From contig CM063243.1 of assembly GCA_032158295.1 (NCBI GenBank), positions 2,232,001 to 2,296,000 on the forward strand: a DNA stretch of 64,000 bases, in the 5' to 3' direction. The notes under the pieces were generated by a model, which saw only the letters and a list, made by a program, of their open reading frames with translations, did not search any database and was not told where the DNA came from. Position numbers and translations under genes: made by a program. Shown piece after piece: positions 10,571-21,173 of the stretch. The first letter of the stretch is position 1. Every line of letters begins with the position of its first letter. This stretch comes from Pycnopodia helianthoides (lineage: Eukaryota > Echinodermata > Asteroidea > Forcipulatida > Asteriidae).

Positions 10571-11664
10571 ATGACTTGAGACCGAGTTGACTTGGAACAG
10601 AGATGACTTGGGACCGAGATGACTTGGGATTGAGATGACTTGGGACCGAGATGACTTGGGATTAAGATGACTTGGGATTGAGATGACTTGGGATTGAGAT
10701 GACTTGGGACCGAGATGACTTGGGATTGAGATGACTTGGGATTGAGATGACTTGGGACCGAGATGACTTGGGATTGAGATGACTTGGGATTGAGATGACT
10801 TGGGATTGAGATGACTTGGGACCGAGATGACTTGGGATTGAGATGACTTGGGATTGAGATGACTTGGGATTGAGATGACTTGGGATTGAGATGACTTGGG
10901 ATTGAGATGACTTGGGATTGAGATGACTTGGGATTGAGATGACTTGGGATTGAGATGACTTGGGATTGAGATGACTTGGGATTGAGATGACTTGGGAGTG
11001 AGATGACTTGGGAGTGAGATGACTTGGGATTGAGATGACTTGGAACAGAGATGACTTGGGACCGAGATGACTTGGGATTGAGATGACTTGGGATTGAGAT
11101 GACTTGGGATTAAGATGACTTGCGAGCGAGATGACTTGGGAGCGAGATGACTTGGGACCGAGATGACTTGGGACTGAGTTGACTTGGGACCGAGATGATT
11201 TGGGACCGAGTTGACTTGGGACCGAGATGACTTGGGATCAAGATGATTTGGGACTGAGTTGACTTGGGAACGAGATGACTTGGGACCGAGATGACTTGGG
11301 ACTGAGTTGACTTGGGACCGAGATGACTTGGGACCGAGATGACTTGGGACTGAGTTGACTTGGGACCGAGATGACTTGGGACTGAGTTGACTTGGGACCG
11401 AAATGATTTGGGACCGAGTTGACTTGGGACCGAGATGACTTGGGACTGAGTTGACTTGGGACCGAGATGACTTGGGACTGAATTGACTTGGGACCGAGAT
11501 GATTTGGGACCGAGTTGACTTGGGACCGAGATGACTTGGGACCAAGATGATTTGGGACTGAGTTGACTTGGGACCGAGATGACTTGGGACCGAGATGATT
11601 TGGGACCGAGTTGACTTGGGACCCAGATGACTCGGGACCTAGATGACTTGGGACCAAGTTGACC
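10571..11664. repeat. Minisatellite, 16 bp unit, about 68 copies
   Basis: The unit is close to gagatgacttgggatt, repeated without breaks for about 1.1 kb. The left part (to about 11110) is dominated by gggattgagatgactt. The right part alternates gagttgactt, gagatgactt and gagatgattt with gggacc or gggact, giving a higher-order pattern. Because 16 is not a multiple of three and no unit creates a minus-strand stop, all three minus frames stay open (up to 325 codons of a repeat like SQVISVPSHLGPKSSR). That openness is a property of the repeat and is not evidence of a protein. Confidence 0.9.
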
Positions 11665-11865
11665 ATAATCCCCTGTTGTCACCCTCTTTATTGTTCATTC
11701 CTGGCTTTTTCTGAGTGCTTTCTGCCTCTTTCCCTTTTCTTCTCTTTGTTACACCAGTATACATGATATGTGCACATTGTGTTTTCACTTAGCTAGGGTT
11801 GAATTGTCAGGCCAATAAATATTGTTTGTATTTTACCTTGAGTCAAATATTTCAATGGGTAGTAG

Positions 11866-12030
11866 TTAGTAGTAGTTGAGCGAGAGGTTGTCTTCAGCCG
11901 CACATGCTCGGGAAACTCTGATGGTCGTCTTCCACGCATCCCGGTCCAACATCAGCGTCCTAAGCTCAGTTGTTTCTTGTTGTGTTGCGTCCCTCTTCAG
12001 CTGATCTACGAAAGTTAGTCTCCTCCTGAG
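11866..12030 (-). pseudogene. C-terminal fragment of a non-LTR retrotransposon reverse transcriptase
   Basis: Fifty-four codons and a TAA stop are open on the minus strand: RRRLTFVDQLKRDATQQ, then ELRTLMLDRDAWKT and a final LNYY. This pattern matches the C-terminal end of endonuclease-reverse transcriptase polyproteins of the RTE/craniofacial development protein 2-like type, where an (R)xxFxDQL motif is followed by a DRxxWK motif. Only the tail is present; the upstream part was lost. Confidence 0.6.
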
Positions 12031-12310
12031 GTAGAATGCAAACTGAATGTGAATATGACCTTTGGTTTAATTTCACAAGTATTTAAAGGGATTATTAAAA
12101 GATGATTGAAGTAAAACCTTGAGATATATAATTTGAAAACAACATAATTCTTTAAGTGGAGGTCTGTGTAGAAACTAATAATCCGATAAGCTAAACACAA
12201 TTTTTTATGGATTTTTAAACTATTTGCACCCAAAATTATGTGTTCCCCTCAAAACAGAACCACAAAAAACCAACATACAAACTAAAATAAAAGTTTTTAA
12301 TAGATTGAAC

Positions 12311-12928
12311 TAGGCCAAAGAAAAGGTTCTGTTTCCGACTGCATTTCATTTAAAAATAAGGTCGGTAGGTCGAAAGTTTTTTTATTTTGCGTTTTTTTTT
12401 AATTCTGATACGATTGACGATACGTCCACGATCGTTCATGTGTTGAGCGCAATCAACGGATTTGCACAGCGAATTAGGCAAAATTGCGCACAAACTGTAG
12501 TTTGCGCTCTCCAGATTTGGCAGTACAAGCAGCCGATTGGGCAAAAATGTGCACAATTTACAGGTTGCGCAAATCCTTGGAATGCGCTTCATACAGCGCT
12601 GTGTACACGCGTGCGCGAAGCGCATTGAATTGTGGGTATTTTTCGCTCGTAGTCGAGTCGTTGGACATCGCAGGCTCAAATCACGGAGATATCTGTAAGT
12701 TTTTCTTGAAATGTTCTGGTTTTTATTTCAATGTTGCCTAAAACATGTTAAATTGGTCAAAGTCAAACATTTTTTACCAGGTAATTTATTTATTTATTTA
12801 TTTTTTCACCGTTTTTTCCGTTTTCCCCCCGTTTATTTTTAAAGCCGAATAAAAAGTTTAGGGTCGCGGCTTAAAAACTAGGGTCGGTCGGGGAACCGGA
12901 AACAGAACCCTTTTTTTTTTTGGCCTTA
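12311..12928. mobile_element. MITE with terminal inverted repeats and an internal leader-like segment
   Basis: The ends are near-complementary: taggccaaagaaaaggttct at the left, and the right end (reverse complement) taaggccaaaaaaa then gggttctgtttccgg. Flanking TA could be the target duplication. The interior is unusually rich in CpG and GCGC words (12440-12700) and ends in a donor-like ctgtaagt at about 12692, as a captured promoter and first exon might. No transposase is present. Confidence 0.5.
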
Positions 12929-12952
12929 TGTTTCATATAAATGTTTTCTTGT

Positions 12953-13500
12953 GTAGGTGGTCCAAAAGCAATAGGCTTCTTAGGAATCCCACGACCAGTT
13001 CACACACTAAGTTTGGAGTCGATGTGACAAGTCCTTCACAAGTTATTGCTTGGACAACATTGCTTTTGTTTTTAGCCATAAGAACCTTGACATTTGGCCT
13101 AAGGTCCAAAAGCAAATGGCTTCCAGGGCATCCCAAGAACAATCCACAAACCAAGTTTGGAGTTGATATGACATGTATGACAAGTCCTTCTCAAGTTTTT
13201 TTGTTTTAGCCTAATGATCTTGAAAATTGACCTGGGGGGGGGTCCACAAACGATAGACTTCTGAGGAATCACAAGACCAATCTACAAACCAAGTTTGAAG
13301 TTAATATGCAAAGTTCATCTAAAATTTTTCGCTCGGACAACGTTTCTTTTGTTTCAGCCATAATGACCTTGACATTTGACCAAGGGGTCCAAAACTGACA
13401 TGCTTCTTTGGGATCCAAGGACCATTTAGTATCTACCTCCATGCCAGGACCAATCCACACACAAAGTTTGAGTTGATATGCCAAGTCCTGGCTTGTCATT
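12953..13500. repeat. Tandem repeat, about 140 bp unit, four copies
   Basis: Each copy has the same series of landmarks: ggtccaaaa, a cttct(t/g)(a/g)gga segment, accaa(t)ccaca, caagtttgaagttgatatg-like DNA, tttgtttcagccataatgac and ttgacatttgacc. Copies begin near 12956, 13104, 13238 and 13383. The last is cut short. It looks like a dispersed satellite family rather than coding DNA. Confidence 0.6.
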
Positions 13501-13829
13501 TGCACGCAAGGACACACGCACACATGTTTATGAATCCCGTAATTGACGACTTCTCTTTGTTCTCCCATTGCTATGAGTTTTTTTAAGTGATGTCCTAATT
13601 GATTTTGTACAGGAAAGCAAAGCGAGGAGGTCCTTACTCTGTCAAAACACCCGAGTCCTCGGTTTCAATGGGTAGACACACTCACACATGTCGGAAACAG
13701 TCTGTCCCTTCAGTGGCTTCGCCAAACCTGGGGTATATTAACACAATGTTGTGTTTAAAATAACCCTTACTGTTCATGTTTTTGATACGTTTGAATTTGA
13801 ATGGAGGAAACTAGTATAGATTTATGAAT

Positions 13830-14396
13830 GCGCCGTATTTTTGACCGCGTGAGGGCGCTCTCAAAAATAATTGTATCACTTCCGGGGGTATAACTTAAGC
13901 GATTATCGTCTGCTCAGGTAGCTGTGTACAGTTTTAACATCGGCGTTCTGTAACTTCTGTGCACAAGAGAGTTTAGTCAGTGCTTCTAGAATCTAAGGTG
14001 GATTAATAACGGCTCCTTTAAAGAAATAAAGAGCCCTGCATCTAATGTTAAAAAATATCAGTTAACTGGCAGTTAAGCGTGGCTCATCCTTTCCTCTTTA
14101 TACTTATAGAAACAACTGTTCTCCGCGAACAAAACCGGCTTAAAATACTTCTTCCAGACAGTTAAGGACTGAAACACATTACCACCAGACGTCATAACCA
14201 TCACGGAAAATAAGACCTTTAAATGAGCCGTTATTACCTTAGATTCTAGAAGCACTGACTAAACTCTCTTGCGCACAGAAGTGACAGAACGCCGATGCTA
14301 AACTGTACACAGGTACCTGAGCAGACGATAAGTTATACCCCCGGAAGTGATAAAAATGTTTTTGAGAGCGCCCTCACGCGGTCAAAAATACGGCGC
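13830..14396. mobile_element. Foldback transposon with arms of about 190 bp
   Basis: The left arm (13830 to about 14022) starts GCGCCGTATTTTTGACCGCG. The right arm (about 14218-14396) is its near-perfect reverse complement, with a spacer of about 195 bp that has no open frame. The element is flanked by AT on each side, and the paralogous DNA at 62-82 in this same window shows the uninterrupted site (tatgaat joined to taacaactg). The empty site makes the boundaries secure. Confidence 0.8.
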
Positions 14397-14465
14397 ATTG
14401 ACAACTGTTTTAATGTTCAGGAGTTTCTCTTACCCTTTATGAAGCGAGTAGTTCATTGACCAGAA

Positions 14466-14558
14466 TCACTGTACATTGTAAGGAAGCTTATCAACTACAG
14501 GTCCAAGACATCTACTTAGTTCATGGGTAGATCTCTGTGGAGCTGATGACAACCCTCG
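14466..14558 (-). pseudogene. Exon-like block D, ends in a stop
   Basis: After an acceptor-like gcatgatacag the minus strand reads RGLSSAPQRSTHELSRCLGP, then VVDKLPYNVQ and TGA. The opening words resemble block B at 8094-8176 (LPSQQSSTRE), and the end resembles the frame at 9964 (LGPAVSKFPNNA). It could be the last exon of one member of a duplicated minus-strand gene family, or a relic of it. Confidence 0.3.
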
Positions 14559-14904
14559 CTGTATCATGCAAACAAAAAACACAATAATGCTTGACTTTAG
14601 CTTTGACGATGAGTAAGTAATGAAACACAACGGTAGCTTGAGATGACCCTTTTTCCCTTTCATCTACATGTAAGGAAAATACTGGTCCCACTTTTACCCA
14701 TTATCGGTAGATTTTGTTGTATCCTTTCATCAATGTGTAATAATCACCATATACTTGCAAACCTCAGAAAGCACCAAGTCTACAGTGTTTGTCACACATC
14801 GGTGTAAACAAAAATAATGGTTCTTTATCCTGATGCAATTATTACATCAATTTAAAATCATTATGAAATCCTGACACCAAAAAAGTCGGAGAACAATTTA
14901 AACA

Positions 14905-16690
14905 GATTTTTGCAATGCATGGTACAGTTGTCAACGATACATGTGGAATTGCCTGCTTGTTTTAAAGTTGTCTTTTTCAATTAACCACCTATCGCTGACA
15001 ACTTTTTTCACAAGTTTGATGTCTCAAATGAAATTTCCTTAACCCCAGAAATTTTTAATTTTCTTTGAATGTTTACAACCATATTTTTCTCAACCATTTA
15101 ATGCCGGAAGACATTGTAAACACCAAGAATTGTTTTGTTTTTTGTTACGAGTTCAAAGCCGAGTGCCTTGTTAATACGCTTGGACATTCTACTGGGTAGC
15201 TTACACAGACAATGCACTAACCACGCTCCTCGTACAAAGAGGGACAAAGGGTACTGGAATTCAACAATCACTCTACTCACAATCTCAGGGTTTATTGTGT
15301 AATCCCCGATTCCAGACCATCGTCCTTTTGTTGGATTATGAGAGATCGATCGGCTACCACCATTGTTTATCATTTTATTTGGCATACGGGAGGAAAACTC
15401 AAGATTCCAGTATACCATGGCCAACTATCGGCCGTAGATTACGTTGGCTGATTTTCTGGAGAAGAAAATCCATTTTTCTACAAAGGGAACAACAAATCCC
15501 GCTGCACTTTATGAGCACAATTAGTGTCTTTATTTTCTTTAGTCAATGGTTTCATTGTTATGATAATCTCAAAAAAAATTATTCCAAAAGTTCAGAAAAT
15601 TTCATAAATGCAGAGGAGCAGTAAACCATTTTGTTTTGAAAGTGACAGGAAGCTGTTAAAGTCCAGCATCATCACTGTCCTAAATCTCTTGATGCATCTC
15701 AAATTTATGGTTGTTGATAAATTTACCTGTTGATGGAGAAAACATCATTGAATTTTGACTCTGGGCAGCATGCACATCAGGTATCCACTTTTGGAGAGGT
15801 AGACTTCATCTGACAATAATGGCATGTCTGTAGATAGCCTAAATGTAAATAGAAAAAGAAAATAATAGTACAACAAATTATTCAATCAATCAATAAAATA
15901 AATTAAAAAAATTGTTAAAGGGTTGTGGTGTTGTTTTCCTTCAATTGCAGCAGCAACTTGATGAAACTTTGTCAAAAGAGGGCGCCATTCCGGTTACCTC
16001 AAAACAATTGCTTCACATCTTTTAACACTTCAAGCTGGGCATGTTATTCAAACCAGTCTGGTCTCCAGTAGATTGTGGCGGTTGATCACCTCATTGTTGG
16101 CAATATAGAAAGGGAACCCAACAAATTGTGGTTGTCAGAACTAGCTGTTGGTACTGGTGCTTGTTCTCTTGATAGTAATTTAACATTGAAAAGGATTTTA
16201 TTAATCTAAACTATGAGCAAGTTGAAATGTGAAAGACAAATATTACACTCAAGGAGCATTGATTTTACATTACAAAGTTTGCTTTAAAATCAGCAAATTC
16301 CAGATGTAGGGTAACCCTCCATCAGCTAATTTTTTGATCAGGAAACCAAGCAGATGTGTATTTTTAGCCACATCCTCCACAAAGTCAGGTCTGGAACAAG
16401 GTACGACCAAAGATACAAAGTAGATTGGCACTATTCATAGGAGTCATTTGTCACAATTTCAATACTTTGTAGTTTATAGCTCAAAGTGCCTTTCGTTTGA
16501 ACACTTTCCAATAGGTTTTTTGTAACGCTGGTTGCGCACACGTTTTAAGGACACGTTTTAAGGACACAGATTAGATCACCAGTGTATGATGAAAACAACA
16601 TCACTGGAAAAACATTTTGCAGGGAAAAAATAAAAAACGACCAAAGAATGCCCGAGTCAAACCCATGAGGGAGCAACTTGTGAAGAGTAC
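14905..16690. repeat. Paralogous block, right copy
   Basis: This is the second copy of 2953-4990, with the same order of landmarks: cacctatcgctgac, the 101 bp exon-like segment at 15727-15827, accagtctggtc near 16051, ggtactggtgcttg near 16149 and acgaccaaagaatgcc near 16637. It contains about 500 bp at 15150-15660 not seen in the left copy. A long minus-strand ORF at 15098-15424 is not conserved in the other copy and is not called as a gene. Confidence 0.6.
15727..15827 (-). other. Conserved 101 bp exon-like segment, copy 2
   Basis: It has the same length and splice-like borders as 3385-3485 (ctacag before, gtaaat after) and differs from it by about one base. Such conservation inside otherwise diverged duplicated DNA may mark a selected segment or recent gene conversion. 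Confidence 0.35.
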
Positions 16691-16799
16691 AAAGAACACA
16701 TAGAGCTGGTTACAAAGAAGAACTGTAGTGTAGGGATGCAAACGTGAAGGGCAAACAGTTTTGAACAGGATTCGGTACATGATAACCAGTATGATTGGA

Positions 16800-17730
16800 T
16801 ATTCACTGATTGGTTGAGATCTTGGAAGTGCAGGGTTCAAAAATACAAGTTGACGCGCACTACTAATCATCAATGATTTACCAGAAGTTGTCTCATCTTT
16901 CGTGGAAATATTTGCTGAAGACACCAAGGTTTATAGGAGTATTGGTGAACACCCTTCACATAATCTCCAGCAAACCTTTTTAGTTTTAATACAAATTTTT
17001 GGAAAACATATTTTGCCAAGTAACACACAAAAAACAAAACAATGTTTTTCGTATTATAAGTAATATAAGCAGTTATCAAACACAAACATGATATAACCAC
17101 TAGACTGTAATTAAAAGGTTTGTAACACCGTAACCGGTGTTCTTCATTTCAAAAGGATACTCAAGTTTTGGATGAAATCAATGTAAGAAATTAGAAAACA
17201 GAGGTTTGGTTTTACATCTTTCTAGATAAAAAACAAAAACATCTCATTCATTACATTTAACTTGGGTGGCTTTACAGTTTTACTTTTCCAACCACCGACC
17301 ATAAATGTGAAAAAAGTATGTTATTCAGTATAAACGAAGCTTGCAACTGGAAGGTTAATCACTAAAACGCAAGCAAGTATAGTTCAGAATACTTGATACA
17401 TGTTACGCCACCGGAAGATAGATACATGTATACGGTTATAAGTTAGTTGTCGGTTAAAGGTACACGTTGCCTTGGATCGGTCGAGCTGGTCTACAAAAAG
17501 CGTTTGCAACCATCTCCAGCAAACCTTGTCGGCATTGTTTGAATGGTTTGACAATATGGCAACTTAAATTTAACGCCAAGAACAAATCTTACCAAGAAAG
17601 GCTGTTGGCACTTGGGACTTGAATATCGACGTCTAAGAGCTGACATGATCCAGTCTACAAAATCTTGAATGACATCGACCATGTGGAGACACCGGACTTT
17701 TTTCAACTGTATTTTACCCATTCAAGTAGA
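16800..17730 (+). mobile_element. Degenerate CR1/jockey-like LINE fragment, interrupted
   Basis: The plus strand encodes recognisable pieces of a LINE reverse transcriptase: DWLRSWKCRVQ near 16800, then IINDLPEVVSS and FAEDTKVYRS near 16866-16940 (the usual FADDTK catalytic motif with an E for the first D). After an insertion it resumes with LQQTLSALFEWFDN, and then ERLLALG, EYRRLRADMIQ and VYKILNDIDHVETPDFFQLY in shifted frames to about 17730. The element is inactive. A minus-strand ORF at 16601-16927 is only its shadow. Confidence 0.7.
16979..17511. mobile_element. Insertion nested in the LINE, with 16 bp target duplication
   Basis: The phrase atctccagcaaacctt occurs directly before (16963-16978) and directly after (17512-17527) this 533 bp segment. 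Removing the segment and one copy restores a continuous LINE reading across the junction. The right end, gttaaaggtacacgttgcct, resembles ends of short nonautonomous elements. There is no coding frame of note. Confidence 0.65.
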
Positions 17731-17827
17731 TCGCCTATGTGAGTGAGTGGTCCAGGCTGTTCATGTAAAGACTGTCAAAATGTGGTAGCTACTAGTACTG
17801 TACATGGTGCGGAAAACAACAATTTAC

Positions 17828-17901
17828 CTGAAGATGAGCTTGAAGATGATGAAGACAGGGGCCACAGCAAGAAGCTGTACAAACAGCATTGAAGGCTTCA
17901 T
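17828..17901 (-). CDS. Possible first coding exon with signal peptide or membrane anchor
   Basis: An ATG on the minus strand opens 24 codons, MKPSMLFVQLLAVAPVFIIF then KLIF, ending in TTCAG|gtaaat, a good donor in phase 2. The hydrophobic run after a lysine is what a signal peptide or type II anchor looks like. A TATA-like motif lies about 55-70 bp upstream. Downstream exons would lie at lower coordinates. None of the exon-like blocks I can see at 14-16 kb joins in frame, so the rest of the gene is not established. Confidence 0.4.
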
Positions 17902-17950
17902 GTCCGGAAGTACAGCTTCTCTGTAGTGTAGTGATAGATAGAGTTGTTGA

Positions 17951-17966
17951 TTATAAATTTTTATCT
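17951..17966 (-). promoter_or_regulatory. TATA-like motif upstream of the 17.9 kb exon
   Basis: On the minus strand the sequence ataaaaatttataa lies about 55-70 bp before the putative ATG, which leaves room for a start site near 17930 and a short leader. In AT-rich DNA such motifs are common, so the call depends on the exon being real. Confidence 0.25.
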
Positions 17967-20300
17967 TGTTATAACTAAGTATCGTAGGGTCATATGTTAT
18001 CGACCCTCATATGTTTTCGAACCCCAACTTTGATTCCCGTTTACCGCGAGACTGTGCAAGCTCCACACCGGTGACAGAAGCTCTGCTGTTTACTCACGGT
18101 CTGTATTTTTGTCAGGCTTAATCATGCTGAGAATAAAGTTTCCTGTCGTAGGTTATGCTCAAACATTTATAAAATGATTAATTTTTGGCATAAATCACTA
18201 GTGCATTATTTTAGTCACTAGATAGATCACGTGATGTGGTTGCTATTTGGGATTCTATGGTGTACCAATATGGGGAAAAAATTAAAATATTTTAAGTGAA
18301 AATGAAAAAAGATTATTTTTTTTTGATTAACTGCAGACTGTAATAAATTCTGATAAACGTAATAAATAGTATGTCTACATTAGAGAGAAAATATAACAGG
18401 TTGGTTTCTTACTCCTGAAACCAAACATTGCTGGTCTGAAATGGGGGAAAACAGATTGTTTTGAAGTCTTTGTGCTTCAAGGGGGTTGGGGTGTTTTACT
18501 GTCATGCCTTGTGATATCTCCGAAATTCTAATCAAGTAGCCATATGTCTTGGGACAAAAATGTAATTAAATTTGTTTAATAGTAATTGAGTGAGATTTTT
18601 GATTTATTTTGCAAGCCATACTAGCTTCTGAATATTCAATAAAATACCAACCAATGAAAGGTTTGAAAACATATGACGTCGCTCCATGTCGTACATGCAT
18701 TGGCACTGTAAATAGTGGATTATCTCTCGCAACAGAAAAACAAAACTTTTAATTTTTCAACACACGATGAAGTGTAAGTGTCATTGTAAAAAGGTTGGAT
18801 AGATGATTTAAAAAAAATTCATTTAGTTTTTGATTGTGAACAATTTTCCTGTTATCCTACTGAAAGCCCATGACACCAGGATACATCCTCACAGTCTGCA
18901 GCAATACCCCTCTAAAGTGTTTACATTTAAGTCTTTGACGAGACGGGTCAAATAAGCCTTTGGCTTTCTACCGACCCAAGATTTCAAGCAAGATTCAAGC
19001 AAGATCATGATGTCCTTCAAAACTTCAAGCTGTCAACAAGAGTCATCATTGGCATTTTACATTACATGTATGATGTAGTTAGGCAGAATAGGAATTGCGA
19101 AAAACATGAAAAACACAGATCAGCTTTAAGTAAAGAAATCGATAAAACAAAGAAAAGTACCATACTTACATGAATGGAGTTGTTGTGAAATGACGTGATA
19201 ATTTTAAAGAATCGACTTGAATAGATGTAGAATCATACAACAGGAGGATAAGTAAACAAAAAGTGTCTAACGGTACACACTGCTGCCACTGCAGTCAACA
19301 GTAAACACACAATGTCGGAATTATGATTGTACCTGCCTCTCCTATTCTTGCCGATAGGTGGCGCTCTTAACTCCGACCAGGGGTCACGGGTATTATGTCT
19401 ATGATAAGGGTGCACAACAAACTCCCATAGCAACCAACACTAAAATGCTAAATATTCAAAAATACTCAACAAATACTTAAAGTCTCTCAGCCTCTTGAAA
19501 ACTAACCAAACATATTTTCGAACAACTTCAGATTTCTTTTCAATTTTTGACAGGTCAGCCGTTTGGAATTTTTGCTAATCACCACAGAAAGTAACTGCCA
19601 GTTTTTGTGATGAACTTGTCCACTTCCCAAGCAAAATAGGACCAAGCTTAAATTTATCCAGTCTCCTCAAAAGTCGAAGCACAGAACCCCCAGGTTCAGA
19701 TAGATTGTATATTTACACAATCTATTAATTGCATGACCCCAAAACATCATTATTCAAAAGTAACTGCGGGTTTACCAATTATGATAATTCGTTTGGCGCA
19801 TAAATGTTTTGCCTATTTAGTGAAGAGTGCACCCATGACATTGGAAGCTTGCGCCGAGAATATCCCAAGTTTCTTTAAATTATTTGGTTGAAAGTCCCTT
19901 GTAATAAAATCATTATTGTCATAAACAAATAAGTAACTCACCATCAACTTTTTGAGGTAGTTGTGTCCTTGGAACTCAGAAAAAAATACTTGAATTCTTT
20001 TAAGAATAAGGCATGGAGACGTATTGACTCTATTCAGTTTGTCTTTAAAAATGGCGGTACAACGCAGATGCTCGTCACGTGATCGATCATGCACGGCGGC
20101 TTTCAGAAACTAATTTGCATAACAAAACTAAGGGCGTTCTGGACATGGGCCAAGTTTCCAACACGACAGAAACATAAATAATCACGACAAGGCCCCTTGT
20201 ACCTCCCTGTTGATCGTCTCAAATCCCCAAACTAAGCATTGCAAGAGGAGTCCGAGGCACAAGACAAAAAATGGGGTCCGAGACCGGCGGGGAGTCATTG
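17967..20300. other. No gene recognised
   Basis: This stretch is AT-rich, with only short frames. The longest minus frame (19233-19433) has a hydrophobic run but no splice or family support. A CpG-containing patch near 20040-20100 includes a CACGTG E-box and could be regulatory. Confidence 0.5.
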
Positions 20301-20309
20301 CGCACTCAG

Positions 20310-20560
20310 CCTCGCTACCATGGGCAGCGCACCGAGGCATAGCGATACCTCCAGCCTCGTTCCCAGGGGTGATCGATCTCGGCGTGCCATTTTGTCCAGC
20401 ATGCCTTGCTTAGTGACGTGAGGTAACGATACGGCGCGCTGCCCATGGTAGCGAGGTTGCGATAAATCTCGTTATGAGCGAGCAAGGCATGCTGGGAGAA
20501 AATGGCGCGGCGAGATCGATCACCAAACCAGGTTGTCGCGCACTGGTTGCCAAGAAACAT
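20310..20560. repeat. Palindromic CpG-rich element
   Basis: The arms ctcgctaccatgggcagcgc (near 20312) and gcgctgcccatggtagcgag (near 20436) are perfect complements. They are followed by further inverted words (agcaaggcatgctggga with tccagcatgccttgct; gcgagatcgatcacc with ggtgatcgatctcgg). A related piece lies at about 40778-40860 within the katanin-like gene. It is probably a short nonautonomous element or two overlapping copies in opposite orientation. Confidence 0.55.
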
Positions 20561-20579
20561 AAGTTCGCTTGGTAATTCG

Positions 20580-21135
20580 CTCGGCCCCAGCGGCCTATCC
20601 AGGACCGCTGGGATGGGCTAATCAGCTTGCACAGATTCTTGTTCAGGAAGTACGTCATGCGTGCAGTGCTTGCAGTGCTTGCAGTGCGAGTGTGATGCAT
20701 GATGGGACTGAGCATTAACTTTAACGATACGTTTGCCCATCCCAGCGCCTTTGGTAAAAGGCAGTTATAAAATAATATATATTAGCATAATGTTCATAAT
20801 GAGGGCACATCGACAAACAAAATCTATCATTATGATCATGTATCGCCCACTATGAGCAGACGGTGATTAAAAAAACCCAACATGTTAGCATAAAGTTCAT
20901 AGACCTCATGCACATAACGTCATTTGAGTAGGGCGCCCTCGCCTAGAGGTCAAAAGGAAGCTAGATGTTCACTTTGCTCGGCCTATCCAGGACCGCTGGG
21001 ATGGGCTAAACAGCTTGCACAGATTCTTGTTCAAGAAGTACGTCATGCGTGCAGTGCTTGCAGTGTGGGTGTGATGCATGATGGGACTGTTAATGAGCGT
21101 GCTCGATACGTTTGCCCATCCCAGCGCCTTTGGTT
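20580..21135. repeat. Two direct copies of a 160-175 bp unit
   Basis: 20580-20756 and 20979-21135 share ggcctatccaggaccgctgg, cagcttgcacagattcttgt, gtacgtcatgcgtgcagtgc and gtttgcccatcccagcgcc. The first copy has an extra tgcagtgct repeat. The ends (ccagcg near the start; cccagcgcctttgg at the end) hint at inverted termini. There is no coding content. Confidence 0.6.
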
Positions 21136-21173
21136 TTAAGGCAAGGCGCTGGGGACGAGCGAAGATGTTCACA

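Noticed and set aside
10568..11682. Long minus-strand frames of 142-325 codons
   Set aside because: They are three overlapping frames through the 16 bp minisatellite; openness in all frames is a property of the unit.
15098..15424. Minus-strand gene of 108 codons
   Set aside because: Not present in the paralogous left block and no recognisable motif.
16601..16927. Minus-strand frame of 108 codons
   Set aside because: It lies opposite the recognisable LINE reverse transcriptase words on the plus strand.
19233..19433. Small membrane protein on the minus strand
   Set aside because: A hydrophobic stretch alone in a 66-codon frame, with no conserved copy or splice signal.
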